A stretch of 64,000 nt of DNA from Branchiostoma belcheri (GCF_001625305.1 NW_017803268.1:2151334-2215333), one strand, 5' to 3'; shown: positions 1-12,460, numbered from the stretch's first letter. The notes: generated from the letters alone by a model not told the origin. Translations and numbers: made by a program.

Positions 1-926
1 AAACATTATCATACCTTTTCATATGATCTTCAAGTATCAAATTTTGTGTGGTGACGTCACCATTTGTAAAAACGAACATAATTGACAAGCATGATGCTGG
101 CATCCTGCACATCCCTATCATACATATGCATGCCCTTGTCCTCAGGAGAATGCCCCTTTATCAGGGCTCAGATTACCTGATCCCTCAACACCTTTACCTG
201 GTAACATCCCTCACACAATACACCTGTCTGCGGTGCTTGCACGTGGGACCAGACTCCATTGTACCTCACTGACACCCAATCCCCCCAGAACATAAGGGAA
301 TGGGCTGGGCCCTTTTTTTATGTGTCTGTGGTAATTTTTCTTACAAAGAGGGGGCTTTGAGAATTTTTTTGTCCCATGTGGTGCTTACAAGAGCCTACTC
401 CGAGGTCAAACAAGCAATTTGATTATATGGTACAGTATCATATGACAATATCAATTTATAAAGCCTATTCATTTTCAAACAAAATTTTGGAAAGGCGACC
501 TTGATACAGTTAAGGTCACTCAAGGACATGTGTCATGTCGGACGATTAACGCTAATTTCTGGCTAAAAAGTACAGAAAGACGTATTTACACTCAAGGTTA
601 AGGAAAAGGATGTTCTTAATCTTTTTATCTCAGAGGGGGATGATCTAATTATAGGAAAGGCCGGGTATATACCTTGTAGAGTATTACGGGCTTATCGAAT
701 GCAACATTCAAATCCTGCCAATCCTTCCCTTTTTCAATGCTTTGTGAGAATTTGGGCTTATTATGTGCTCACGGATATCCTGTCTTTTATTGAACAAAGG
801 ATCTTGTATTTCAAACTGAAATACTGTTCCATTGTTGAGACAAACGTGCATTTCGCTTTGTTCTCTGTGCACCTGTGTCAGTCATAGTTGTCCAACAACA
901 GAATACCATGAACTATTTTAAAACAT

Positions 927-1059
927 TGTAAAAACCAAAAGGGGCGAGCAGGTCACAACCGGGAATCGAACCCGAGTTGTCCGCTTGGCGGTCACCAACG
1001 CTAACCACTACACTAAAAGGTCGCACGACTGTTTAGCATGGTCAGTTAGCACTGTTACA
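927..1059 (-). repeat. 3' LTR of the TRIM, containing a tRNA-like sequence
   Basis: On the minus strand the LTR carries the A box TAGTGTAGTGG (1015-1005) and the B box GGTTCGATTCC (972-962). Their starts are 43 nt apart, the spacing in a tRNA gene. Both match the pol III internal promoter consensus. The T arm CGGG-TTCGATT-CCCG can pair. The anticodon arm is irregular and the acceptor stem poor, so this is a tRNA-derived sequence rather than a functional tRNA gene. Confidence 0.85.
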
Positions 1060-1171
1060 CTACTCCCCCTTTTCTTTCAAGATTCGTCCTCGAATCTTCC
1101 GAGTCCGAGTCCCTGGAGCTGCCACACTTATCCTCAGTGCCAGTACTCACAGGGCCCACATCGGGCGCCAC

Positions 1172-1304
1172 TGTAAAAACCGAAAGGGGCGAGCAGGTCA
1201 CAACTGGGAATCGAACCCGAGTTGTCCGCTTGGCGGTCACCAACGCTAACCACTACACTAAAAGGTCGCACGGCTGTTTAGCATGGTCAGTTAGCACTGT
1301 TACA
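1172..1304 (-). repeat. 5' LTR of the TRIM, containing a tRNA-like sequence
   Basis: This copy matches 927-1059 over 133 bp apart from three substitutions, all outside the A and B boxes. The A box is at 1260-1250 and the B box at 1217-1207. The last LTR base on the minus strand (1172) is followed by one base and then the primer-binding site starting at 1170. Confidence 0.85.
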
Positions 1305-2300
1305 ACATTACTGTGTAATTTAGTAGAGTGATTGTTTAGTACATTGTATAGTGCTTCGGCTAACAACGAAAAGAGACAATTGAGAATCATGTTGTCTCAG
1401 TTTGCAGCGATGATGGTAACAATTTGGCAGACAATTCTTAAAATTGCACAACAATTTTTCCAGCTTTCAGTAGATCACAAAACGACACTGTTACATTACG
1501 CACACACTCTGGTTTATCATCGGTTCAGTCCCACGATCATTTTCTGAACCCCGCCTCAACAACACATTACCCAATCTCTGAAAAAAATCTAACTCTAATT
1601 CATTTTGACAGGAACAATTACTGTGTAGTAGGAAGGCTGATGAACACCTTGTACCCAGATGTCACTTCCCTACAGCCCTATCACACCTGGGAAACCCTTA
1701 TGACTTCCTGACTGTAACAGATATGAGCTGATAGGAAGTCCTACAGGAATAGCTGAATGTCTACCTGCTGTTCATCCCTTATCTGCTTTTATCAGCTCAT
1801 CCTGAACTAGTTTTAGCCTGCCTTTTATTGAGGAACATCTTATAACCTGTCTGCTTACTTTGATTTTGACCTTTTTGCCGATGGGAGAATAACAAAAAAG
1901 AGACTGTGGGAAACTGACAATAATAAGAACCTAGTTCAACATATCCACAAGTTGCAGTGTGACTTTTTCATTTTGCAAGCTGAACACTTGTTGCAAAAAT
2001 CCTATGACAGAAAAGCCAAACTTGTATTCTTTTACACTTTAATTTTAGGCTAGAAAATTACCATAAGATCCACTTTTAAATTTTGTTTGCATCAATTTTT
2101 CCATCCTTGTCTATGTGTGTACCAGTAGTAGTAGTATGAAAACTTTGCTGAACACGAACAATGTACGGAAATCACAGAAATTCAGCCTCAGGCTGTTTGT
2201 AAACAAGTCTTTTGTGTCAGGTGGAAGAGATGGATTAATCACTGATGACCATAATGACATGTAATGACCTGCAGTCTGGACCTACACTGTACCCCCATAA

Positions 2301-2478
2301 GTGAAATTTCTACTCTCGGACTCCAAGCAGAGGTTGTGGGGGAATGATCGTTAGCTTTTTATATACGGCCATTGTTGTTTTTTGTCGCTACCTTCTCTGG
2401 CTAATGGATACTGCTTGGCCAATTAGATACTGTCTTTTTGCCACCGAGAGGGATCTGCTTGGAGATTAGAAATTTCAC
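2301..2478. mobile_element. Foldback MITE of the CTCCAAGCAGAG family
   Basis: The ends are inverted repeats: GTGAAATTTCT at 2301 and AGAAATTTCAC ending at 2478, each followed inward by CTCCAAGCAGA. The same inner motif recurs at 33446-33571, 35102-35361, 43811-43938 and, as a single end, near 60473. No coding sequence is present. Confidence 0.65.
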
Positions 2479-5400
2479 CTACTAAGTATCAGGACCCCTC
2501 CTTTATATGGCAAACACCATAATGCACTGTTACACCTGTAGCTCTGACCAGTATTTGATGGTGGCAGATCAAAACATACCACTGGACAGTAATCCCCAAC
2601 AACTCCACCTTTTTGATGGTTTTCTTTTCAAGTAAAGCCTTGAAACCACAGTTTGTGGGAGGCACTTGTTTGTCAAAGGTAACTAGATCTGGTAGGTATG
2701 AAGGTACCACAACACTCACATCAAATAAACAGAAACCTCACTGGTGTCTTTGCTAAGTCTCTGTCATTTTGATATAATATTCCCGGTTCACAGGTTACAC
2801 AAGACTTGTAAAACATAAAGGAAAAGAAAGAAATGGGAATGGATGGATTCCGATGGAATGGCAAGGATGCGAAGAGGAAAAGAAATGGAGGATAAGTGGC
2901 AGGCAGCAAAAAATACAAGTAAAGAGAACAGCAAGTGGTTGTACCAGAAGAAAAAGGTATCTGTGAAAGGAGATACCAAGAAAATGAGCAGAGAGACACT
3001 GGAATGATGTGGGAAGAACCCATCACTCAAGCTTCAATCAGCCAACCATGATGGGCTAAATATACTGGCAGATACCTCTTGACAGTCTATCCAAGAACCC
3101 ACCAGACATAACAAAGAGTTGACACAACAAGTGGGGACACATTCCAGGGACTTCCTATTTTGACCGGGGTCCTGACAGACAAGCCCCACACTGTTTGTGC
3201 TAACTGCTCCTGGGGACAGTTTGATTGACAGGAGCAGCAGGTGAGATGTTCTGCCCAGTCACAGATAACCGTCCATGACAACATGGCAGAGATGCTATCA
3301 GTGGTGGGGGAGGGGGGTTGTGGGGGTGGGGGTTGGCACACAAATAAATTTCTGTCATTTGGATCTCACTGGGTGTCAGAACCTCAGATGAAATGCCAAA
3401 TCTGAATGTCCAATGATTATCTAATCTTGGAGACATAAGTTGTCATTGACTGTCATAAGTTGGCAGGTGGTATTTTGAAGACAAAGTTTTGTAAATTCAA
3501 AATCCCGAAACTTGTATATTAGTAGAATATGAAGTTTTGAATAAAAAATTATGCTGCTGTATCAATGAACTTTGCAGAAATACCAAAATATTCATTTGTC
3601 CTTATTATTTATGAACATCACCACCATAGAAATTATGGTCAAGCAAACTCAGCACAAACGGACAAGACTGTTGCATATAAAGGAACATTTCAAGTCCCAC
3701 TTCTTGTTTTACTCTGTGTCCAAAAGCACAGTGGAAGCGTCTAACCAAAAAGACATTTGGCTGACCCAGTACAAACCACCTTGTTTTGGGAAATATTGCA
3801 CAAATAAACACACCCACTGAAGGAAAACTTACCCTATATTGAACTTTGCTGAATGTAATAAGGGAAGTGAGAGAGTGAATAAAGGAAGGGGAAAGAAAAA
3901 CTTTGTTGAAAGGCCACCTTGGTTGAACGCTGACTTGTGTTTATTGCTTTGTTGAAATACAAAACCAAGCTACTATTTTGGAAAAAACTCTGGGGTCTGT
4001 TTTAAGCTACTTGGTCTAAAAAAAACATACAATCACCAAAAACCACTTCTTCAATAAAGTTACTTTTCTCAAAAGCAGTCAAATTAACTAAAAAATTTTA
4101 AGGAAAAAAGTCTGTTTCATGTGTCATTGATATTGTATAGAAAGGTGACTTTGTATATTGTCTAAGTGTACTTGAACAGTCACCATGCATGAATGTAGCC
4201 ACTACAAGAAAATAAACAAGACTTCAACTGGCAGACTTAAGGAATACTTCTGTCTTCTACTGTCTAGAGAAGACAGGCATTTTTCCCTAGCGACCACTTC
4301 ACTTTCTGTGGTGAAAGAAAACGGCACATAGTTTGAATAGTTGGTGGTATAGAAAGGCGACTACAGAGATATGTCATGCCAGCAGCAGATTTGCACAATA
4401 AGCTCTTTGTAAATTCCACAAACCTTCCGTACAAAGTGACTACACTTTTCGGCCAAAAGTTTAGGCTTTTGTTCTATTGAAAACCTTCTTGCAGGGTTTT
4501 TAGACCTATAGAGCTGAGGGTAGTTTATAAAAGAAGCTGTATATTTTATGTTACCTCTCAATATTACATGTCAACAAAATCGTATCCAACATTCATTCTT
4601 GCAAAACATTTCTTTCATAGATTTACAAATCACCTACTTTAGCTCCTTAGTCTTTCATATTTGCAGAGATAATGTTATGCTTTTAGTGGAATTTTCTTTA
4701 AAAATTTCTATTCAACTTGTTATAATTTTGATACTCAGCAGATTCAAATGTTCTTTGAATCCCCAAATCTTTCAGGAGAAGAAAAGCAACTGCTATCTCC
4801 AAAAAATGTCCGGTATCAAAATTGTAAGACGTGTAAGTTTAAGAAACAAGAGGTCTCAGAGGCAAAATCTTATCATAGTTCCTACACTATCAACCTGGAC
4901 AAGACCTGATCCAGATTTAGCCTCTGCTTCTCATTTAAATCTGCCCTCTGAAAACTTTCATCAACTGACAGTATCTCATCTTATCATACAGTTTGGGAGC
5001 CAGGGCGAAACTGGATACACTTGACAAAGTGGGGGTGTAGACATGCCAGCTATTAGATCTATTTAAAACAGTGTTCTACAGGTGTCAGTGTCAAGGTTAA
5101 TGATAAGATAGTGGGAGGGGGAGGGGGGAACACCACAGCTCCTAACCAGAGGTTATTATGATATCAAAGCTGAGGAAACCTCAATTTTTCAACCTGTCAA
5201 ACTTCTAACAGTTATAAACAACTGCTTTTCTGCATCACTGCACATGTCAGGTTTCATTTGCTTTGTGATTATCCACAACCAAATGTTGCTTCTGCAGTTA
5301 CTTCAACCTTGTTTGAATTATAACACTGGAAAAGCAGCAGTAGCAACACTCAAAGATATATTAGGACTCTGCAGCAAGAGATTGAACAGACAATCTTTGA

Positions 5401-7141
5401 AAACAGTACCAAACTCCTCTAGGCTAATCCTATACCCTCCGGAAAAGCTGAACATTCTTGGAGTTTTCATGTAATCCCTTGTTAATCTTTGCTTGCAGTC
5501 AGCAATTAACGGGGCAACTTATTTTTTTTTCAAAAGTTAAAGACTATTAGGAAATCACGAGATATTTTGTATGTGTGCTATGGGAAAATGGGAGATAAGG
5601 CTTGGAAAACACACTCACATGATGTCAATCTGACTAAGTATAGAGAGGTAGTGGTCCAGGCATTTAATTGGTTATATGTTATGCAAACACTACCCAAAGT
5701 ATGATACTGTTTTACTCAGTTTGTGTAAAAAAAAATAGTAGTTTGTATCACCACTAGGACTTGGCCTATGATGCTTCAACAATGAAGAAATGATGCTGTA
5801 ATGAATAGGACAAACTTGATAAAACAAAATTTTGTTACTTTTTTGGATGGGATCTACCTCATCAACTCAACATTCAGAGGGTTTTAGAGTGAGGAGGACT
5901 GTTTTCCCTCTGTCAGTGACTCAGTAGATTTCAACAGACAAGACAGGAAAATATATCAGGAAACTCTAGACCTCTGACAGTTCAAACCACTAGATTATTG
6001 GCTCCATTTGGACAGCTGTTCTTCTCTTGTCCTCAGAGTGTAAAAAGCGATCCTGAAAGTTTTCAACAGGTGGAAGGGAGAGAGGAGAGCCTTGTTACCG
6101 CACTCTTGATAGGATCAGGGGTCAAGGGTTCAAGTCCCATGTAAAATCAGATAATCCTGGGGGTGTGGTAAAGAGATGTGTCTGGGGCTCAACATTCTTA
6201 CTGATTAAAAGGGTGCTACGTGCAAAAATCCGTTTCTTCCCTACCTCACATGACTGAACAAGAAAATAAAAACCAGTTAGATTTAAACCTTTAAAATGTT
6301 GAGTGATTACTCATTTACTATTGACAAGGTGTACTGTAAAGTGTAATAATAAGTCTGTACTCAAAAGTACACAAGAGTACAAAAGAAATCAGGAGAAAGA
6401 GAACACAATAGAACTACTAGAATAGGAAGTTCAATGCCTGCACTCAAAGGTTGGAGTCAAGACTGCAGTGGTTTAAAGATCAAGGTTATATTGGCAGGTG
6501 GAGACTGACTTCTGGTATTTCAGATCAAAGTTAGCATCCTGGGGGAGAGAACAACTGGCAAAACTTCAGTACTTTGGCCAGGAGTAAACAAGGGAAAAGC
6601 AGACAGTGAAAAATACAGGAATGCTGCCTGGAACAGAGGAGCAGCTAGGACAAGTTTTATCTAACAAGATGATTGTTGAAAGTGGTTAAACTATAAGGAG
6701 GATAAAATTCAGTTTGTGGACATTGCAGATAGATGGGAAAAGATGAAGACAGAGTTTTCAATACCATTTCTCCATCACTATGAGTCTGAAGACCTCATCT
6801 AGCACTGGCTTCTACAAGAATGGTCACATGGTGCTACACAAGGTAAGTAAAAACCCTTGCCCATTTCGCGAGTATATTCATACAGTTTTCCATCAAATAA
6901 CAACTGAAAAGGGATACCTGGCCCCGAGAAGGAAGTACAATATGTTTCCTTTTCAATACAAATTCAGGACTTTTCCTCTCCTTTAAAAGTTTTACAAGTG
7001 TGGTTAATGAACATGACATGACTTGCACATAGGTTAAGACATTGCAGTACTTAGTAGAGATAGGTTAGATAGAATAAAGTTGAGTTTTTGTCAAAAATGA
7101 AGCATGAGTTACGATACATCAGAGAAATGATCAGGCCTTAC

Positions 7142-7194
7142 CGTGGAGTAGATGGACGATGAACTTGAAACCAAGGACAGGTTGGATCCATGCA
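7142..7194 (-). CDS. NAV: Neuron navigator exon: conserved Ser-rich block before the coiled coil
   Basis: This 53-nt exon reads HGSNLSLVSSSSSIYST, close to the vertebrate NAV block with VHGS, SLSLVSS and YST that directly precedes the coiled coil. The acceptor is AATCCCCAG and the donor GTAAGG. Two bases complete the codon left open by the upstream exon (A plus TG gives Met). The exon ends in phase 0. It is the most 3' NAV exon in the window, and the family predicts coiled-coil and AAA+ exons further left. The short intron to the upstream exon and the family match make me confident despite the size. It belongs to the cytoplasmic, microtubule-associated protein described for the other exons. 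Confidence 0.9.
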
Positions 7195-7504
7195 CTGGGG
7201 ATTGAAGAAGGACAACAAAGTTAGCACTTTATTGCTGGGATTGCTGCAATTCAGGCAACTTCCAGTAGAGGCCCCCATTGAACACACTTTTATAAACTGC
7301 ACCTGTACATGAACAAATGCTAGTTCATGTACATCCCAGTCCTACATGTATGATGTATGAGTACAGTACAGTAGGTGATCAATATATTTCATCTGATAGT
7401 TTTTTCAGTATAACAAGGATTTCACTTGATTCCAAATCAACTGAGCAGTTACAGAGAAATGAAGGTTAGTAAATCTTTTAGTTTTAAAAGCAAATGACAC
7501 TTAC
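7195..7504 (-). other. Short NAV intron
   Basis: This 310-bp intron has donor GTAAGT after the 7505 exon end and acceptor CCCCAG before 7194. I see no repeat or gene inside it. Confidence 0.85.
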
Positions 7505-9483
7505 TTTCATCTGCGTCACTGTTCTTCCTCCGCCTCCTTTCGTCCAATGAAATGCAGCTTTGCCCGTCTCTGAGCCTTCCTGGTGGGCCGACCCCAGGGT
7601 AGGGGCCGGCGTATCCCGGACTGGAGACGGTACTCAGCCTGCTCATGCTCATAGAAGACGGTGAACTTGTCATCGTAGCAGGATCCACCGCTGTTAGGGG
7701 ATAGGTAAATCGTGAAGATCCCGCGCTAGCTGTCGACATGGGGGAAGTCGGTGTTTCCGCCACATACGGCTCGCTTGTTTCAGGCACAACGTTGCTATAA
7801 GAGTTTGACCGAAGCCACGCAGAGGTCTCCTCGTTCAAGAACCTCTGGTGGGGGTTCGTGACGTAACACTGTTCTGAGACGGTAGAGCGGAGGCTGTTGG
7901 ACCTTCCTAGTGGGATTCCTCCTTGGCTGACGTTCAGTCCGTCCCGTGAGAAGCGATGAATCCCGCGTGAATGCGAGCTCGCGCTTGTTGTAGAATCGAT
8001 CGACTCGTGGCTGCCGCCGTGAGACATGCTTCCCATGGAACCAACCTTACCGCCGCCATATTGGGCCCACGGGCTGGACGCACTGGAATGTTGAGAGGTG
8101 ACGCTGGACGAGGAACGGTAATGGTCGTTGCGGAATCCCGGCACACCGGGGATGTACGTTGCCGTGCACATCCCCTCGGTGTCGTTGGCACTTGACGAAG
8201 GGGCGTTCGGCTCCTTCTGTTGCTTCTCCTGCTGTACGGGAGAGTCCCTCTTGGCCTTGGCCTGGCTTTCGAAGGTAGCATGTGGGTTGGAAATGATTGT
8301 AGTATTCTTCATGTTCTGTGCTGTTGTTACCGGCTGCTGCTTGGAGGTGGATCCCCGAATCCCGAATATTCTCTTCAGGGTTGGCGACGAGATGTCGGGG
8401 TGCTTCGACTTTGCTTTGTCCTTGACTTCTGAATCAGACATGGCTGCTCTTGGCTCCACCGGTGGTGCGGTGTCTGTTTTCTCCGACGCGCTGCTTGGAT
8501 GGTCGGTTTTCTGTGCTGTGCTCCCACCAGGCTGAGCAATCGAATTCACCCTGGAGTCGGTACTGGCTGTACTGCTGCCACTCAGGCGGTTCATGCTGCG
8601 CGTGGACCCAGCTGGTCCAGCAGAGCGGCCGGGACGCGGTATCCCCGCCCGCAGGTGCATAGAAGGCTTTGCTGCATCGTCCTGAGGGGTGCCTGCTTCG
8701 CTGCCTTGCTTTGGGACCATGGTTGCCCTGCCTGTTGTTTTCCCTGGAGTGCTTCTCATACTGTTGGTAGATCCCGCTGCTTGCCGACGGAACCCGAAGC
8801 TCGACGTCCCGGCAGCTTTGGCAGCTGCTGCTTTACTCTCCTGCGCTTTCTGCGCTGCGATCTGACTGGGGGTTGGGTCAGAAGACTTCTTCACCGATCT
8901 TTGAGTCTTCGGAGAGTTCTTTCCTCGGTCGTCCTGACGGGTAAGTCTGCCGCGCTGAGACTTAGGTGAGCTAGCACTGCTGCTCGCATTGCTTTTAACA
9001 CTAGGGGTTGGGCTCTGTGTGTCGCTGCGTGCATCCTTCCTCCACGGAGACCTCCCAGCCAGGCTACCGCTCACGCTGGCCGAGTTCTTGATGGCGGCTG
9101 AGTTTTCGCTCTTCCGTGTCGAGTCCGTCATGTCGGATTTCCCCCTCTGCCATTTGCTGCCCTCCTTCACAGCGCCAGTCGTTCCAGCAGGTTTCGAGCT
9201 CAGGCTTTTCTGCGACTCTCTTTCCGATGGAGAATACTTCCTCCAGATGTTACTGTTACTCCCGCCTTTAGCGATGGACTTTTCTGAATCAGGCTCCTTT
9301 TGCTTCTTTTTCTTCCCGTCGACAGTGTCCTTAGGAGCTTGCCCGGCGGGAAAGTCGTAGGTGGGACCGTTACCAACCTTCTTGGCGCTGATGGGGGTCT
9401 CGGCCATGGAGCTGATGTCATCCGTGCTGATCTCGCCGATCGTGTCGCTGATGCCACTGCTGATGGAACTACTGTCATCCATG
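7505..9483 (-). CDS. NAV: Neuron navigator exon: large Ser-rich central region
   Basis: This 1,979-nt exon (phase 2 in, 1 out) encodes about 659 residues. It opens with MDDSSSISSGISDTIGEIST, matching the NAV hallmark DDSSSVSSGISDTID. Further on are SFGFRRQ, then SPTLKRIFG and AQNMKNTTIISNPHAT (NAV SPTLRRLFG and AENMKNSVVISNPHAT), WLRSNS and SLDERRRRK. The composition is Ser, Thr, Pro and basic-rich and probably disordered. NAV proteins bind microtubules and plus-end factors and act in cytoskeletal remodelling, neurite growth and cell migration. The acceptor is TTTTCCAG just before 9483 and the donor A|GTAAGT. The internal ATG at 9482 sits at the exon start and need not be used, because upstream exons join in frame. 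CpG and GC content is clearly higher than in the flanking introns. Confidence 0.97.
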
Positions 9484-11126
9484 CTGGAAAACAAAAACAA
9501 AACAAGAAAACATGAATTTCTAGCAATGTTCAGATTTCTTGTAACAAAGCAACAACTAGTTTGCTCAAAGTATTGAAAATCACATGAATGCTACTTATTC
9601 TATACAAAAGTCTTGTAGTTATAGCTTGATCAGATTGTAGATTTAACATTATGTACATGTAGATACTGGCCAAGTGATACTGAGTGTGATACAACTAAAT
9701 TTGAAACAACCCTAAGCACAGAAGACTATGTAACTTTGGACAATAACGTTGAAGTTGGATTGAACTTTTCATTAGACATAACATTACACTGGAATAATTG
9801 CCACCATAGAATATGGTTGCAACTACACATCTGACATGATATATTATCATTTTTATCGAAGTTCCTCTTACACCTATAACCTACATGTATATCCATAACC
9901 AGTGACTGTCGATACAGTGACTTGTATCAGACCATGTATCACTAATAATAGGACACATATTTTCACCAGTCAATATGCAGGGATAACAAATGTTCTAAAG
10001 GATGGGCCAACCCATCACAAAAATTAACACTCAATAACATTGAGTAGGTGAAAATGACATTCAGTATAAAACTGCTACACATCACATCAAGTTGTCACTA
10101 TTGTAATCGTTCTGACCACAACTCAAGGTTATACAGTACACTGTACCATTAACTTGGGAACTCTAAAATCTGTACACTAGTATTTTATTCTTATAATGCA
10201 TGATATTAAGTACAAATGTATGAAACATGGTTAGAAGGCACTAAAAATTGGACTGACAAAGAAAATATTAACTTCTTGTATGACAACTCTGCTGCATTTA
10301 AGTACTATATTATACTACATTGTACATGGCACATCCTTGTAAAACAAAGTAACAAGTAGGTCAACCTCTATTGAAATACTCAAGGAGCTATGGAAAACTT
10401 CAGGAGTTTATTGGAACTGCTTTTCATTTACGTTTAATCTAGCGATGTGCCAATCAGGTCATGGAGGTGATGTCCAATCACCAAAGTAACCAAACTGCCT
10501 GCCATAGAATCAATTACGGGGCGGCGGACATTACAAGCACAGTAAATGTGATTATAGGGGAGGTCAGAGGGGAGGGCCATAAATGTTGTAGTGGGGTAGA
10601 TGATGTAGGTCTCAATGCACTGAACAACACTACACCACAGTTTCTCCAAATAAAATTTTCACAACTTACTTTTACAAGACTAACTAATATCAGCTTTTAC
10701 TGTAGGCTAAAGTCTACTGAGTAAGATTTGTCGATGTTATATATACTTATACATACATGTAAGTAGTATATACAATTTGGCACCAAAGTCTTTGAATTCA
10801 ATGTAGAATCATTTTCAAAGCAACAACTTTGAAGTAAGGATAAGAGATGCTTTCCAAAGGCAACTGGACCAAGGAGGTTAAGAAATCCTTAACAAGACCA
10901 AGAAAATAGAAAAAATTGGGAAATTTTTGAAAAAATATGACAATCTAGATCCAAAATTGACTTGATGTATCTATCACATCTATCTAACATTTCTGTACTG
11001 TATGAGCCTTGACTGTACAAGATTATACAACCAGCTTTAAAGGACAAGTTCAACAAACAACTGAAACACATCAGCATCAACTTCTCCTTTCAGACCAACA
11101 GGAAACAGTCAGTCCAGCAGCCTTAC

Positions 11127-11233
11127 CTGACGTCTGATTTGGGAGTGAAGAAGGACTCCACCGATTGTGAGACCCCCTCCAGCAGTCCCTTCACCCGGCA
11201 CAACTCCTGTCCCCAACTGATAAATCTCTCCAT
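11127..11233 (-). CDS. NAV: Candidate alternative first coding exon of NAV (short isoform a)
   Basis: An ATG at 11233-11231 opens 35 codons beginning MERFISWGQELCRVKG and ending FFTPKSDV plus the bases AG. A good donor GTAAGG follows. The AG joins the C that starts the 7505-9483 exon, giving AGC (Ser) and then MDDSSS in frame. The codons look used and amphipathic-helix-like (hydrophobics in FISW, LCRVKGLLEGV). The upstream flank is richer in CpG than the surrounding intron. I see no acceptor consensus positioned to make it an internal exon, so I infer a separate promoter. The resulting isoform would lack the CH domain and the first Ser-rich exon. I do not recognise this N-terminus from other NAV proteins. 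Confidence 0.7.
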
Positions 11234-11400
11234 CTTCTGCGGGATTACTGAACGCCGCACGTAAAACTAGCGGAGATGTTCCGACCTATCACTCTGAGAC
11301 ACCACAAATCGACCGAAACGAGAGCGACGCCGTCTCTTTACCGGGGCACCAGGTGACGGTAGGGAACTTCTAAGCGGCCCTAAATAAATTTTCCAATAAT
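11234..11400 (-). promoter_or_regulatory. Possible promoter and 5' UTR of short isoform a
   Basis: The segment upstream of the ATG at 11233 has clustered CpGs (11250-11345), unlike the AT-rich intron around it. Near 11380-11400 it has a TTTATTTA stretch and a CCAAT-like palindrome (CCAATTATTGG on the minus strand). This is inference from composition and position only. Confidence 0.35.
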
Positions 11401-12390
11401 TGGACCACATCACATTACCGATGGATTACTGTTTGGCGTCCGGAAGCCGTCAAAGGCTCAATAAAACGTCTGAAGCACTGATAAACACTGGAGGTACCAC
11501 AGGGGCAGTTAGCTGCAATGGGCTGGACAAAATTGCTAAATTTACTTCAATAATTGGTACTCTGGTGTAAGATAGCTTTGCAAAGGAGAAGTGACATTAA
11601 CTGTCCAAATCGGAAAGCCAATAATCCATGTGTTTTAACATTTTCAAGTTAACATTATCTAGTAGCAGCTAACAGAACCTATTTTTCACTCATGTTTTTC
11701 TTCAAAGTACAAATACTTGTGCTACCCTCAGGGTCTGAATGTGTCAGGCACTCCCCCTAGTAGGCTGATCTGGCACTGCAGCTACCTCACCAAACAATGT
11801 GAGCTAACCAAAATCAAAGACAATTTCCCGGCCTCAACATTTTATGCTGTTTCCCTGCCATCCTTTGTGGTAAAACACTATAAGTTATTCTTTTCATTTC
11901 TATAAAATGTGATTTGGTATCAGCAAAAGAGCAATTAGAGCCATAATGTTATTAAGATGGAAGATCTGAATGTCATGATTTTCAATTTTTTCTTCAGTCC
12001 TTACAACATCTAGAACATCTAAAATTTTAATCTTTCTGACACATATATTTATTAAACAATGCTATCATGTGAAACAGTTAAGGGGAAATTGTAATCCCGA
12101 TATGTTTTCTGTATTACGGGTACTACTTTGAAAACTGTTACAACAACAAAGAAATGTGTCTCCAGATAGCAGCCATAAATGAGTGACAGAAATCCAGTAA
12201 ATCTAATTTTCTGGGGATCCAAACCTGATGATGTGTAAATAATCTCATTACAGCTTAGGTCACAACATTCAGGTCATCAGGTCAGCTAATGTGGTCACAT
12301 AATCCAAAGGGACCTACTATTTGCAGAGAGGATATAGAATTGGGAGCTAAAATAGGTCTGGTAACCAGGCTAGAAATATGAAAAGCACTG

Positions 12391-12460
12391 GCTCCAAGGA
12401 ATCGAACCCAGGTCCCCAGCTACAGAACCCAATGCACTAACCACTAGGCTAAAAGGTCCA
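12391..12460 (-). repeat. tRNA-like sequence (SINE or solo-LTR remnant related to the TRIM)
   Basis: On the minus strand there is an A box TAGCCTAGTGG (12451-12441) and a B box GGTTCGATTCC (12408-12398). Their starts are 43 nt apart, exactly as in the TRIM LTRs. Both elements read GACCTTTTAG before the A box and GTAACAG some 45-60 nt further upstream. No second copy or convincing target duplication is visible. It could be a diverged solo LTR (perhaps about 12359-12509) or a tRNA-derived SINE. Confidence 0.6.

Larger units (their letters stand above)
927..1304 (-). mobile_element. TRIM-type miniature LTR retrotransposon with tRNA-like LTRs
   Basis: Two direct repeats of exactly 133 bp (927-1059 and 1172-1304) differ at only three positions and have TG...CA ends (TGTAACAG at the start and TTTTTACA at the end, read on the minus strand). 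They flank 112 bp of non-coding DNA. One base inside the 5' LTR is TGGCGCCCGATGTGGGC, the form of a primer-binding site for a lysine-type tRNA 3' end. Just before the 3' LTR is the purine tract AAAGAAAAGGGGGAGTAG. The element is bounded by a 4-bp duplication ACAT (923-926 and 1305-1308). It has no coding capacity, so it would need proteins in trans. These features define a terminal-repeat retrotransposon in miniature. The low LTR divergence suggests a fairly recent insertion into the NAV intron. Confidence 0.9.
1..7141 (-). other. NAV intron downstream of exon 7142-7194 (3' end outside window)
   Basis: This stretch follows the donor of the last NAV exon seen and contains no further NAV exon that I could recognise. 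The family predicts coiled-coil exons next, so they should lie beyond the left edge. It holds the TRIM element at 927-1304, a foldback repeat at 2301-2478 and unremarkable AT-rich DNA. Open frames such as 4548-5024 (plus) and 2721-3026 (minus) show no family resemblance and no splice context, and I take them as chance. Confidence 0.6.

Noticed and set aside
950..1025. Functional tRNA gene call for the TRIM LTR (and 1195-1270)
   Set aside because: The A and B boxes are intact but the acceptor and anticodon stems do not pair properly. The unit is part of a duplicated LTR.
4548..5024. 158-codon plus-strand open frame
   Set aside because: The composition is AT-driven (Ile, Leu, Phe, Asn rich), with no domain, splice or promoter context. 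It is inside a NAV intron on the opposite strand.
6090..6155. B-box-like GGTTCAAGTCCC with weak tRNA resemblance
   Set aside because: No matching A box at the right spacing and no stems. It may be a decayed SINE but cannot be supported.
6781..6843. Plus-strand ATG frame of 21 codons ending in a perfect AAG|GTAAGT donor
   Set aside because: It is antisense to NAV, has no recognisable family, no GC-rich promoter context and no partner exon. One good donor after a short frame is expected by chance.
8128..8969. Overlapping plus-strand frames opposite the large NAV exon
   Set aside because: They are shadows of the 7505-9483 exon. The minus-strand frame is conserved and fits splicing.
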